34,436 bases of DNA from an uncultured Verrucomicrobiota bacterium (lineage in GTDB: Bacteria; Verrucomicrobiota; Verrucomicrobiia; Opitutales; Seribacteraceae): NCBI GenBank assembly GCA_902569115.1, contig CACFTI010000027.1, positions 1 to 34,436 on the forward strand, given 5' to 3'. The number at the start of each line of letters is the position of its first letter. Position 1 is the stretch's first letter. The translations under genes were made by a program, and so were the position numbers. The notes beneath the pieces were generated by a model. That model was not told the origin of the DNA and did not search any database. It worked only from the letters and a program-made list of their open reading frames with translations. Positions 10,409 to 18,900 of the stretch are shown piece by piece.

Positions 10409-10440
10409 ATCCAAAAGTCTTATTGGTAAGAAGTTTGGAT
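10409..10440 (-). terminator. Likely terminator after the LhgO-like oxidase gene
   Basis: ATCCAAA (10409-10415) pairs with TTTGGAT (10434-10440), then a 2-base internal mismatch, then TCTTA (10418-10422) with TAAGA (10427-10431) around a TTGG loop. On the minus strand the hairpin begins at the oxidase stop codon and is followed by a T-rich stretch. It would separate the catabolic genes from the downstream TonB receptor and sulfatase. Confidence 0.45.
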
Positions 10441-11633
10441 TATATTCGATCCTCAAGTTGAGCCATTATGGTTGAGCCGATGTTCAGTGATGCAGTCGCC
10501 GCAGGAGAGGGGGCATTGCAAACATTGATGATCCGCTCATTACTCTCGATTAAGAAATCATCAACCAGTGCACCTCGGGGTGAAACAGCCTGAGCCCGAA
10601 TTCCAGCTGGAGCAGTCAACAGATTTTTGGCTTCAATTTCGGGGATTAACCGACGGAGGGCTTTGACAAAAGCTCCCTTGTTATAAGAACGCCACATTTC
10701 TCCCCATCCCTTTTTCCAGTGTTTAATCGCCATTTTTTGAAAGCCAGGATAGGTGATGGATTCCAGGAGATCTTTGAGATTTAAATCAAATTTATCATAG
10801 GCTTCCCGACCAAAGGCGAGAACGGCATTGGGCCCACATTCGACCGTTCCGTCACTCATGCGTGTAAAATGAACACCAAGAAAGGGGAAGGCCGGATCCG
10901 GCACTGGGTAGATAAGGTTTTTGCAGAGATGCTTGGCGTCTTCCTTTAACTCAAAATATTCCCCCTTGAATGGAATGATTTTGGCCGGTGGAGGTTGCCC
11001 GCCAAGCTTGGTTAGTTTGTCGGAATGAAGTCCGCCACAATTGATCAAATGTTTGCACTCAATTTGCTGTTTATCTGTCTCAACAACAAGACTGGTTGCC
11101 ATGTTCCTGATTTTGGTAACCTGCTGGCCAAGAAAGATCTTATTTTCTTCTTTCTCATGGATTATTTCTCCAAGGCGCAGACAAACCTCCTTGTAATTTA
11201 CGATTCCACATTCGGGTACATGGATGGCTTGCACTCCGGCAACATGGGGCTCGATCGCAAGCATTTCTTCCCGGGAAATGATTTTACAGTTCACACCGTT
11301 TTCCTGACCCCGTTGAAAAATATTCTGCATGCGGGGAATCTCCTCATCATTGAGGGCAACGATGATTTTTCCGCATAGTTCATGCTCAATCCCCTCCTTC
11401 TGGCAAAACTGTTCCATTGCTTTCTTGCCGTTTCGGCAATTAATCGCTTTGAGGGAACCGGGTTTGTAATAAATACCCGTGTGAAGAACGCCAGAATTGT
11501 GTCCGGTTTGATGCTTGGCCAGCGAGGTTTCTTTTTCCAAAACCGCCAGTTTTAGTTTGGGATGTTTTTTTGAAAGTTGGTAGGCCGTAGCTAGACCAAC
11601 GATCCCTCCGCCTATGATACAGATGTCAAACAT
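10440..11633 (-). CDS. lhgO: FAD-dependent L-2-hydroxyglutarate oxidase/dehydrogenase family protein (LhgO-like)
   Basis: A 397-residue DAO-family flavoprotein. The Rossmann motif IIGGGIVGLATAYQL (7-20) and the acidic end of beta-2 (LEKE) bind FAD. HQTGHNSGVLHTGIYYKPGS (41-60), LIYPVPDPAFPFLGVHFTRM and the C-terminal GIRAQAVSPRGALVDDF and NAPSPAATASL are nearly collinear with E. coli LhgO, which oxidises L-2-hydroxyglutarate to 2-oxoglutarate and passes electrons to quinone. No CsiD or GabD neighbour exists here. It is instead the last gene of an L-fucose-type operon, 19 bases after an SDR gene. A role on another L-2-hydroxyacid, such as the L-lactate made by that pathway, is a hypothesis only. 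Confidence 0.85.
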   Translation of the reverse strand: MFDICIIGGGIVGLATAYQLSKKHPKLKLAVLEKETSLAKHQTGHNSGVLHTGIYYKPGSLKAINCRNGKKAMEQFCQKEGIEHELCGKIIVALNDEEIPRMQNIFQRGQENGVNCKIISREEMLAIEPHVAGVQAIHVPECGIVNYKEVCLRLGEIIHEKEENKIFLGQQVTKIRNMATSLVVETDKQQIECKHLINCGGLHSDKLTKLGGQPPPAKIIPFKGEYFELKEDAKHLCKNLIYPVPDPAFPFLGVHFTRMSDGTVECGPNAVLAFGREAYDKFDLNLKDLLESITYPGFQKMAIKHWKKGWGEMWRSYNKGAFVKALRRLIPEIEAKNLLTAPAGIRAQAVSPRGALVDDFLIESNERIINVCNAPSPAATASLNIGSTIMAQLEDRI

Positions 11634-11652
11634 GATTAATGTTTAAAGAAAA

Positions 11653-12447
11653 TTAGTCTAATTGGATTTTTCCGTATGATCGATCGAGGTGGGCGTATCC
11701 TCCGTCAGGATAAAAAATTTGACCCGTTGTGTGAGAGGATCGGGGGGAGGCAAGAAACACCACTGCATCCGCGATTTCACGATCAGTGGTCATGCGTTTT
11801 CCGAAGGGAATATTTTCCTCTATTGAGTGAAGCGTTTTGTTAGGATTTTCTAAAGTGTCCAGCCATCTTTGATACATTGGGGTCATGACTTCCGCAGGAA
11901 TTACGGCATTTACTCGTACCCCTTTATCTGCCAAATCGAGTGCCCATTCACGGGTCAGGGCATTCATTGCTCCCTTTGAAGCCGCATAGCCTGATGTGCC
12001 GCCCTGACCGGTTTCGGCCACTTTGGATCCAATGTTTATGACTGCGCCTTTATTGCGAACCAGTTCATTCAATGAATAGTGAGTCAGGGCAAATACATGA
12101 ACCAGGTTTTTACGCAGACTGTTAAAAAAATCTTCGGTGGGTGAATCCAAACCCACGCCATCATTGGTACCAGCGTTGTGTATTAAGTAGTCGATTCGAC
12201 CAGTCTTTTCGATGGTTCTTTGAATTGCTTCCTTACAGGCTGATTCTTCGGTTAATTCGGTTGGGATGCAAAAGACCTTTTCCTGATTAGCCCCAAGCTC
12301 TTCGATCAAGGAATTAGCGATATCTGGATTCCGATCAAGGATGGCAATAATGGCTCCTTCCGCATGGAAAGATTTTACAATGGCAGCCCCGATTCCCTTG
12401 GCACCGCCGGTTACAACCGCAACCTTTCCCTCGACTTCGAGGTTCAC
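11653..12447 (-). CDS. SDR oxidoreductase, probable L-fucose dehydrogenase
   Basis: A 264-residue short-chain dehydrogenase. The NAD(P) motif TGGAKGIG is at 13-20, HNAG at 90-93, and the catalytic residues are Ser141, Tyr154 and Lys158 (GYAASK). The C-terminal region VRVNAVIPAEVMTPMYQRW followed later by SSHTTGQIFYPDGGYAHLDR is what I recognise from bacterial SDR-type L-fucose dehydrogenases, which oxidise L-fucose to L-fuconolactone. The ATG overlaps the stop of the upstream fumarylacetoacetase-family hydrolase by 4 bases, so the two are translationally coupled. The operon partners fit the oxidative fucose route. Assignment to L-fucose rather than L-galactose, D-arabinose or another sugar is likely but not certain. 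Confidence 0.75.
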   Translation of the reverse strand: MNLEVEGKVAVVTGGAKGIGAAIVKSFHAEGAIIAILDRNPDIANSLIEELGANQEKVFCIPTELTEESACKEAIQRTIEKTGRIDYLIHNAGTNDGVGLDSPTEDFFNSLRKNLVHVFALTHYSLNELVRNKGAVINIGSKVAETGQGGTSGYAASKGAMNALTREWALDLADKGVRVNAVIPAEVMTPMYQRWLDTLENPNKTLHSIEENIPFGKRMTTDREIADAVVFLASPRSSHTTGQIFYPDGGYAHLDRSYGKIQLD

Positions 12448-13298
12448 TTTGCGGCGACGACCTTTTGGGCGGATGAGCCCAGTTGATCAATTCCAAGCTC
12501 CACAAGATCTCCCGCTTTCAAGTAGACCGGAGGATCCATGCCCAACCCAACACCTGGGGGAGTCCCTGTTGAAATGATATCCCCGGGCAATAAAGTCATG
12601 AACTGACTTACATAACTCAAGAGGAATGGAATTTTGTAATGTAAGTTGGATGAGTTGCTCGATTGCATGGTCTCGTCATTGACTTTGAGCCACATTTTCA
12701 AATTGTTTACATCTTCAATTTCGTCGGGGGTAGCGAGGAACGGACCAAATGGTGCGAAGGTGTCACAACTTTTTCCCTTCACCCACTGACCGCTTCTTTC
12801 CAATTGAAAGGCACGCTCGCTGTAGTCGTTATGCAGGGCATAGCCTGCCAAGTGATGCATTGCATCTTTCTCGTCAACATAGCTGGCCTTTTTTCCTACG
12901 ACAAAAGCAAGCTCGACTTCCCAGTCAGTTTTATCGCCGCCACGGGGGAGGATCAGGTCATCATTGGGCCCACAATAGGCACTGGTTGCCTTGAAGAATA
13001 AAACGGGTTCTTCGGGGATATCCATTCCGGACTCGGCGGCATGATCATCAAAATTCAGTCCAATACAGACAATCTTACTGGGCCGAGCGATAGGTGCCCC
13101 GTAGCGTTCGTCTTCCGGAAAGATTGGCAGACCGCTTTCATTTTCCTTCACCCATTCCTGAAGGCGTTGAAGACCATCGGTTTCAAAAAACACCTCGTCA
13201 TAGTCTTCACCAAATCCGGAAGTTTCCACTTCCCGGCCATCTTTTAAAATAAGACCTGGTAATTCTTCTCCAGGCTGTCCTTTGCGAATAAGTTTCAT
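12444..13298 (-). CDS. FAH-family hydrolase, probable 2,4-diketo-3-deoxy-L-fuconate hydrolase
   Basis: A 284-residue protein of the fumarylacetoacetate hydrolase family. The first 70 residues form the small N-terminal domain. The catalytic fold carries the metal ligands E127 and E129 (WEVELAFVVG) and D158 (HNDYSERAFQ), followed by GKSCDTFAPFGPFLATPDEI and TGTPPGVGLGM. This sequence type occurs in 2,4-diketo-3-deoxy-L-fuconate/L-rhamnonate hydrolases, which split the diketo acid into pyruvate and L-lactate, and in close relatives often labelled ureidoglycolate lyase. Its location between two SDR genes of a fucose-like cluster favours the sugar-acid reaction. The start ATG lies 10 bases after the upstream SDR gene. 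Confidence 0.78.
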   Translation of the reverse strand: MKLIRKGQPGEELPGLILKDGREVETSGFGEDYDEVFFETDGLQRLQEWVKENESGLPIFPEDERYGAPIARPSKIVCIGLNFDDHAAESGMDIPEEPVLFFKATSAYCGPNDDLILPRGGDKTDWEVELAFVVGKKASYVDEKDAMHHLAGYALHNDYSERAFQLERSGQWVKGKSCDTFAPFGPFLATPDEIEDVNNLKMWLKVNDETMQSSNSSNLHYKIPFLLSYVSQFMTLLPGDIISTGTPPGVGLGMDPPVYLKAGDLVELGIDQLGSSAQKVVAAK

Positions 13299-13308
13299 GA
13301 TTGGTTAT

Positions 13309-14088
13309 TTATTTTAAGCTCATTACGCCACCGTCAATATCATACGCTCCCCCAGTAATGAAAGAGGCATCGGAGGAGCAGAGAAAAGAGGCAATGTTGG
13401 CAATTTCATGAGGCTCTCCCATTCTGCCAATGGGCTGATACTTTGACAGTTCATCAAATTTTTCATTCCGTTCGTTTTCATCCGGATAGTATTTTTTAAG
13501 AAAGCCATCGACAAAAGGTGTGTGCACACGACCCGGGCAAACACAATTACAGCGGATTCCTTGATCGACATAATCGCGGGCTACACTGAGCGTCATGGCA
13601 AGGACGGCACCCTTGCTGGCAGAGTAAGCAAAGCGGTCGGCAATTCCCAGGCGCGAGGCAATGGATGCAAGATTGAGAATCACACCCGATTTCTTTTCGA
13701 TCATTGTTGGGATGATGTTCCGGAGACACAAAAACATACCCTTGGCATTCACCTCCATTACCTTATCAAAATCTTCAACGGATGTGGTGGTGGCAGTGCC
13801 TACATTGGCAATGCCTGCATTGTTGATCAAAATATCAGGTGTTCCGAATTTTTCTGAAACTCCTGACAGTGCATTTTGGATGCTTCTTTCATCAGTGATA
13901 TCACACTTGAAAAAATGGGCTTCCTGTCCTTTGGTCAGGATCTCCTGAGTGGTTTCTTCGCCGGCAATCTCATCCGCTTCCCAAATGGCAACCTTGGCAC
14001 CTTCCTCGGCAAATCGCCTGGCGATGGCTTCGCCGATTCCTTTTCCTCCTCCAGTGACAACGGCTGTATTATTTTTGAATTTACTCAT
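13309..14088 (-). CDS. SDR oxidoreductase, probable 2-keto-3-deoxy-L-fuconate dehydrogenase
   Basis: A 259-residue short-chain dehydrogenase with TGGGKGIG (12-19), NNAG (89-92) and the catalytic Ser142, Tyr155 and Lys159 (YSASK). The segment GIRCNCVCPGRVHTPFVDGF resembles the 2-keto-3-deoxy-L-fuconate (and L-rhamnonate) 4-dehydrogenases and the BDH2-like group. The predicted reaction is NAD+-dependent oxidation at C4, producing the substrate of the adjacent hydrolase. It sits 12 bases downstream of the dehydratase and 10 upstream of the hydrolase, so the gene order follows the order of reactions. A 3-oxoacyl reductase-type activity is a less likely alternative. Confidence 0.75.
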   Translation of the reverse strand: MSKFKNNTAVVTGGGKGIGEAIARRFAEEGAKVAIWEADEIAGEETTQEILTKGQEAHFFKCDITDERSIQNALSGVSEKFGTPDILINNAGIANVGTATTTSVEDFDKVMEVNAKGMFLCLRNIIPTMIEKKSGVILNLASIASRLGIADRFAYSASKGAVLAMTLSVARDYVDQGIRCNCVCPGRVHTPFVDGFLKKYYPDENERNEKFDELSKYQPIGRMGEPHEIANIASFLCSSDASFITGGAYDIDGGVMSLK

Positions 14089-14100
14089 TAATGATGATCC

Positions 14101-15564
14101 TTACAGAGACATGCCGCGTTTCCAAGGTAAGAAGTCATCCCTCCCTTGAATCGTTGATTTGGTTTTCTTGTTTCCCGAGGCGTACTCAATCACTTCATTA
14201 AGTAATTTTTCTCCGATCGACTCCACGGTTTCGCTCCCATCAATAACCGGTCCCGTGTCGAAATCGATATATTCGTGGAAGGAACCGGCCGTCTTGGAGT
14301 TACTGGAAATTTTAATCACGGGAGCAATCGGGTTACCCGTGGGAGTACCGAGGCCGGTTGAAAAAAGGATGAAATTGGCCCCGGCTCCGGCGAGAGCAGT
14401 GGTTGATTCCACATCATTGCCTGCGGTGCAAAGTAGACTAAGTCCATTCTTTGTGACCCAGCCTGGGAAGTCCAATACATCAACCACAGGAGAAGTACCT
14501 CCCTTACGGGCGGCTCCCGCAGATTTCATCGCGTCGGTTATCAACCCGTCTTTTACATTCCCAGGAGATGGATTCATGTGAAAACCGGAACCTGCTTCTT
14601 TTACACGGAGTTCATAGTTACGCATGATTTCAATAAAGCGATTTCCAATGTTTGGAGTTGCACACCGGTTGACGATTTCCTGCTCCACCCCGCAAAGCTC
14701 CGGAAACTCCGAGAGGATTACCCGTCCACCGATCGCAGCAAGCAGATCGGCAGCATGACCCATCGCCGGGTTAGCTGATATTCCAGAAAATCCATCGGAT
14801 GCCCCACATTCCATTCCCAGACAGAGCTTGGAAAGGGGAGCAGGAGTTCTTTTCAATTCATTGATTCGAGATAATCCGGCATAAGTCTGACGAATTGCCT
14901 GCTCCAACATTTCCCGTTCAGAGGGGTATTTCTGTTGCTCGAAAACAAGGAGTGGCTTGTCGAAGTTGGTGCTTCGCTTGGCAATTTCATTTTCAAGGAT
15001 CGAGACCTGGGCGTGCTGGCAGCCTAGGCTCAGGACCGTAATTCCACTGACATTGGGATTGCATGCGTACCCGGCAAGGAGGGCACAGAGTTCCTCAGAA
15101 ATACCGCGCGTCTCTCCGCATCCCAGTCCGTGAGTGAGAAACTTGATGCCATCTATGTTTTGAAATATGGGAGAAGGTTCATGATTGGTTCTCTTGGGCA
15201 AAGAGACTGAATCCGGGTTTTCGCCTCGACTGTACGCATCAGCGAGTGATTGGGAGAAAACCTCATATTGATTCCGTTTTGATAAACCCAGCGCCCGAAG
15301 CATCGATGTTTTCAGGGTTTCAATGTTCCCATTTTCGCAAAACACCATGGGGACGACCAACCAGTAGTTGGCAGTACCGACGGAACCATCCGATCGCATA
15401 TAGCCATTAAATGTACGATTTTCCCAATTCGAAATGGGGGGGGGCGTCCCAACTGAATTGACCTTCACTTGATCGGTAATCCTCTGCCCGGTGGACCACA
15501 TTTTGAGTGGTAATTCTTTCGCCTTTTGAAATTTTTTGAGTGGTTTCACCAACCAAGACTCCAT
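14101..15564 (-). CDS. UxaA-family sugar-acid dehydratase, main (C-terminal) part; frameshifted
   Basis: The open frame codes for 487 residues, but only the part downstream of about 15440 matches the UxaA/altronate dehydratase family; the first 41 or so residues overlap the SAF-domain frame and look like out-of-frame translation. Family blocks include FNGYMRSDGSVGTANYWLVV, THGLGCGETRG, VLSLGCQHAQVS, LGMECGASDGFSGISANPAM, NPSPGN and DVESTTALAGAGANF. Such enzymes dehydrate altronate, galactarate and, in fucose loci, probably L-fuconate to the 2-keto-3-deoxy acid. The break lies in a C9 run (G9 at 15436-15444 on the + strand): one C fewer would join it to the upstream SAF frame as a single protein of about 549 residues. 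L-fuconate as substrate is inferred from the neighbours. Confidence 0.78.
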   Translation of the reverse strand: MESWLVKPLKKFQKAKELPLKMWSTGQRITDQVKVNSVGTPPPISNWENRTFNGYMRSDGSVGTANYWLVVPMVFCENGNIETLKTSMLRALGLSKRNQYEVFSQSLADAYSRGENPDSVSLPKRTNHEPSPIFQNIDGIKFLTHGLGCGETRGISEELCALLAGYACNPNVSGITVLSLGCQHAQVSILENEIAKRSTNFDKPLLVFEQQKYPSEREMLEQAIRQTYAGLSRINELKRTPAPLSKLCLGMECGASDGFSGISANPAMGHAADLLAAIGGRVILSEFPELCGVEQEIVNRCATPNIGNRFIEIMRNYELRVKEAGSGFHMNPSPGNVKDGLITDAMKSAGAARKGGTSPVVDVLDFPGWVTKNGLSLLCTAGNDVESTTALAGAGANFILFSTGLGTPTGNPIAPVIKISSNSKTAGSFHEYIDFDTGPVIDGSETVESIGEKLLNEVIEYASGNKKTKSTIQGRDDFLPWKRGMSL

Positions 15565-15751
15565 AAAGGCGAACCTGTTCTCCGCTTTCTAATTCGACTG
15601 GTGCAAATTTATGTTTAGCCGGAATGTTCTCAGACAGTTTGAACGAAGATCCATTCCAATTGATGTCAGTTCCTGCGTCTAGATTCTGCAGGGCGACCAG
15701 AAGATTATCATGCGGAGAAATTTGGAGAAAACTTTTCTGTAGTTCGGGCAT
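15407..15751 (-). CDS. UxaA-family dehydratase, N-terminal SAF-domain part; frameshifted
   Basis: This 114-residue frame encodes an SAF domain like the N-terminus of altronate dehydratase: LQISPHDNLLVALQNLDAG, IPAKHKFAPVELESGEQVR and YGVLVGETTQKISKGERI. It lines up with E. coli UxaA up to FSWDAPP, then leaves the family frame at the C9 tract and ends 9 codons later. It overlaps the frame of the main dehydratase part by 158 bases. It is the first gene of the minus-strand cluster; about 200 bases upstream hold no gene and must contain the promoter. Split UxaA genes are also annotated in the Campylobacter jejuni fucose locus, so separate expression is conceivable, but an indel is the simplest reading. 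Confidence 0.72.
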   Translation of the reverse strand: MPELQKSFLQISPHDNLLVALQNLDAGTDINWNGSSFKLSENIPAKHKFAPVELESGEQVRLYGVLVGETTQKISKGERITTQNVVHRAEDYRSSEGQFSWDAPPHFELGKSYI

Positions 15752-15952
15752 TGGATAGAGGATCCGTACAAAAGCTGAGGTTAAGATCTATATCGGAGTT
15801 GATTTTTATAATAATCAATGTGGTGTAGAAGGGGAATAGATAATCTTGGTTAAGGCATATCTATTTCTGATCTCCTACGATAATCGAGAGCTCATGTACG
15901 GCAATCTCAATTAATCTGATCAAAGCCTTATATTCTCTAGTTGAACTCGTAC

Positions 15953-18900
15953 TCAGTCGAATTTGATCCAATCTTCCGACTTAAAGTCATAATACCTTAG
16001 GGAATTTCTATCTTTTAAATCAAGGTACAACCATCCTTCGTTTGAATTTGAAAAGCAATAGGGAAATGCAGAAGCTTGCGTCCAAATCCAACCGAGTTCT
16101 TTTGACCAGAGCCAAAAGCTGCTCTTGCTTGATTCGCTGAAATATAGCCATTGTAGTTCAGTATGATAAATCCAGGGAAAGGAAAGGTCGTAGAAATTAC
16201 CAAACCAAGTTTGATTTTTCCATTTGCCATCCAGTTCTTCCACCTGAAGGTCGATGGCGGTGCTGGGTCTGTATTTCCATGCCTTTGTCGCGTTGACATC
16301 AAAGAAGATGGGAGCCTCTTCGGTTTCAAAAACATAGATATTTTCGGTATTTAATTCCTGCCAGCCATTAGTTGATTTTGATCTCCTTAAATTCATGCTG
16401 GCTTCGTAATCTTCCTTGGTACCTATAACCCATCCCTCAGGTGCCGTCCAACCGCCTGTTGGGGCATTCCAAGTATATCCGGTATTTGGATTGTTGTATG
16501 GCACTAGAGCCATTGTTACAAAATCGTCCTCAGCCGGAGGTGTAAAGTTGTAGGGATTGTCGGATGAGTTTTGTGATATCGAATCCGGACGATTGAACCA
16601 TTCCACACCATAGTTTCCTGTGGCAATCCCTAGACCAAATTCGCCCTTGGACAACTCTCGTAAGTCGAAGTAGAAATCTCCTGAAAGTTTTTGTTTTGGC
16701 CATTCCAGTAAATTTTCGCTGACATGGATACCGTCATCACTTTTTCCCAAAATTATTTCATCTTGGGAAATTAACTGATGGATATTGTAATTTGAGAAAA
16801 CAGAATCAATCAGAAGTAAGGAACCATCTTCCTGAATTTTGTAGGCATCAATACCTTTCGAGTCTCTCTCGGAATGAGCCACGAAGGAAGCTTCCTGACT
16901 TATCTCAATGGGGCCGGAAGTATCAGACAAATCCAACTCAGTGAGCAGGTAGATATTTGCACCATCATAAGCACAGACGGTCATGGAACGGCCAAAGTCT
17001 TGGTAATTAACTGAGTTTTCTTGTAGCAAAGGGATGGGGCGGTAATTTCCGATTTGTACTTCCTGGTTTTCAAAATAAAGGTAGCCCGCGTCGGATTTGC
17101 TTTCATTATGTTGGGCACCAATTAATAATCCGGGTGAAGGGATTGTTAGCCCAATTGTAGGAAATTTTGGATTGGATAAATCAATCTGATAGATTGAGGA
17201 ATTCGATTCCGATGCTACTACATTATAATCATTGTATTGATCAATATTATGTGTTCCTCCGTAGAGAAGCTTATCGCCAATTAAGAAGGGACCTGAAGTT
17301 TCGGAAGCTGTAATTCGAAAGCTTGCATTGCCTTCCCGGTTGATGGATGAATTAACTAAATTTTTCTCATATTCAAAAACTTGAACATCAACTACTGTGG
17401 TTGAATTGTACGGGTATGGATACCAATGATCGATTATTAGAGCGGATCTATAGGCAAGAGGTATGAAATAGGAATAGGTATTCGCTTTGGTAGCCCAGCA
17501 GATCAAGTTGTCTTTAAGGACGAAAGCTTCCATTTCTAAACCGTGGGAAGTGTTTGGTAGACTTGATTCAGTTTTGGCTAAGGGAATGATCTTTTCATCA
17601 TCGACTTCGAGCATCTGTAGAGACAAATTTCCATCCTTCAGCATGGCCAAATGAATGAGATCATTTTCAACCAAACTGCCCAATAATCTACCCGGCCCTG
17701 CGTTGTAAGAATGAATAAGTTTATCAAAGTCATCCGTTGGAGTGAGGCGGAGGGTTATATTTTGATCCTGGAATTGATAACCCCAACCCCAACCGTCTGT
17801 GCTAGAGTCTTCGATCTGTAGAGTGTACTCGCCCATTATGTGAAGCTTGTCCGTAGGCCATGAGAGAGGCACTCGGGTTACCTCATAAGGGTTATTGGTA
17901 TCAAGAATGTTGCTAACCACCAATTCTTCGCCCGAGATTGAAAAAAGATAGATGCCGGTGCTGTCGGTCACTGATCTCCTCACTTTCATCGGATGAGAAA
18001 TCTCACCGCCCTTTTCAAGAAGCTGGTTACTGTACTTGAGGATTTGTAATTTATTCTCCTGCTTTCCGTTAGACCAAGTTTGATATGGGATGAAAAACAA
18101 ACCGTGAGCAGGAACTTTCCCAAGTGCTTTTTCATCATAATTCGCCTCGCTCCAAGTGTACTCATTTTCATTTCCCATGAAAATACGCTGGGAGAGAAAC
18201 GGGTTGGCTTTGTCGGAGACATCGAAAAGCGATGCGGTAACCTGTCTATTTTCGACTCCCACTGCGAATAGCTGATTATCCAGGACTTCCAGGTATTCGG
18301 ACCATCCCGGCACGATTAATTCAGAAAGAAGGGTTGGGTTCGAGGGGTCCCTCAGATCCACAATGAATAGCGGGTCGACCCGCAAGAAGGTAACGATGTA
18401 AGCGAAATCTCCGTCAAATCTGGTGGCATAGAGCGTTTCCCGTTCAGCTAATTCCAAAGAACCCAAAAGTTCGCCAGTATTGATATCAAAATTTTCCATC
18501 AGCGAGTATCGGCTGTTCCAATTACTGTTACGATTGGCTTGAGAGATCAGGGTTAAGGTATCACCGCTGATTCGAATCTTGAATTTATCGAGGATTCTTC
18601 CTCCCGGTTGAACGAGAGAGATTTCCCGTGGAATTTTCGAAAAATCACTTATGTCATAAATTCTTACAAGATGACTATTATAATAATCTTGAGGGTCTCG
18701 GGTTACTACTGCCAGCTTCTCATTGGTGGCAAAGATTACTTGAGGAGCTCCGGCTGTGGTAATTTCACTTGTTTTTTTGATATCTTTAGGATCTTTCAGA
18801 TCGAATGATGACAGAACTGTTGAGTAATTAAAATTCCATCCATTCCACTCGGTTGCTTCATTTTTCCATTCTGTAGTAACGATATGTAGGGTCTCTCCCA

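Noticed and set aside
14159-14581. 140-codon open frame antisense to the UxaA-type dehydratase
   Set aside because: Mirror frame of a conserved gene; the product has no recognisable features.
15799-15818. TTGATT/AATCAA hairpin upstream of the dehydratase
   Set aside because: Six AT-rich base pairs in AT-rich intergenic DNA; too weak to call an operator or terminator.
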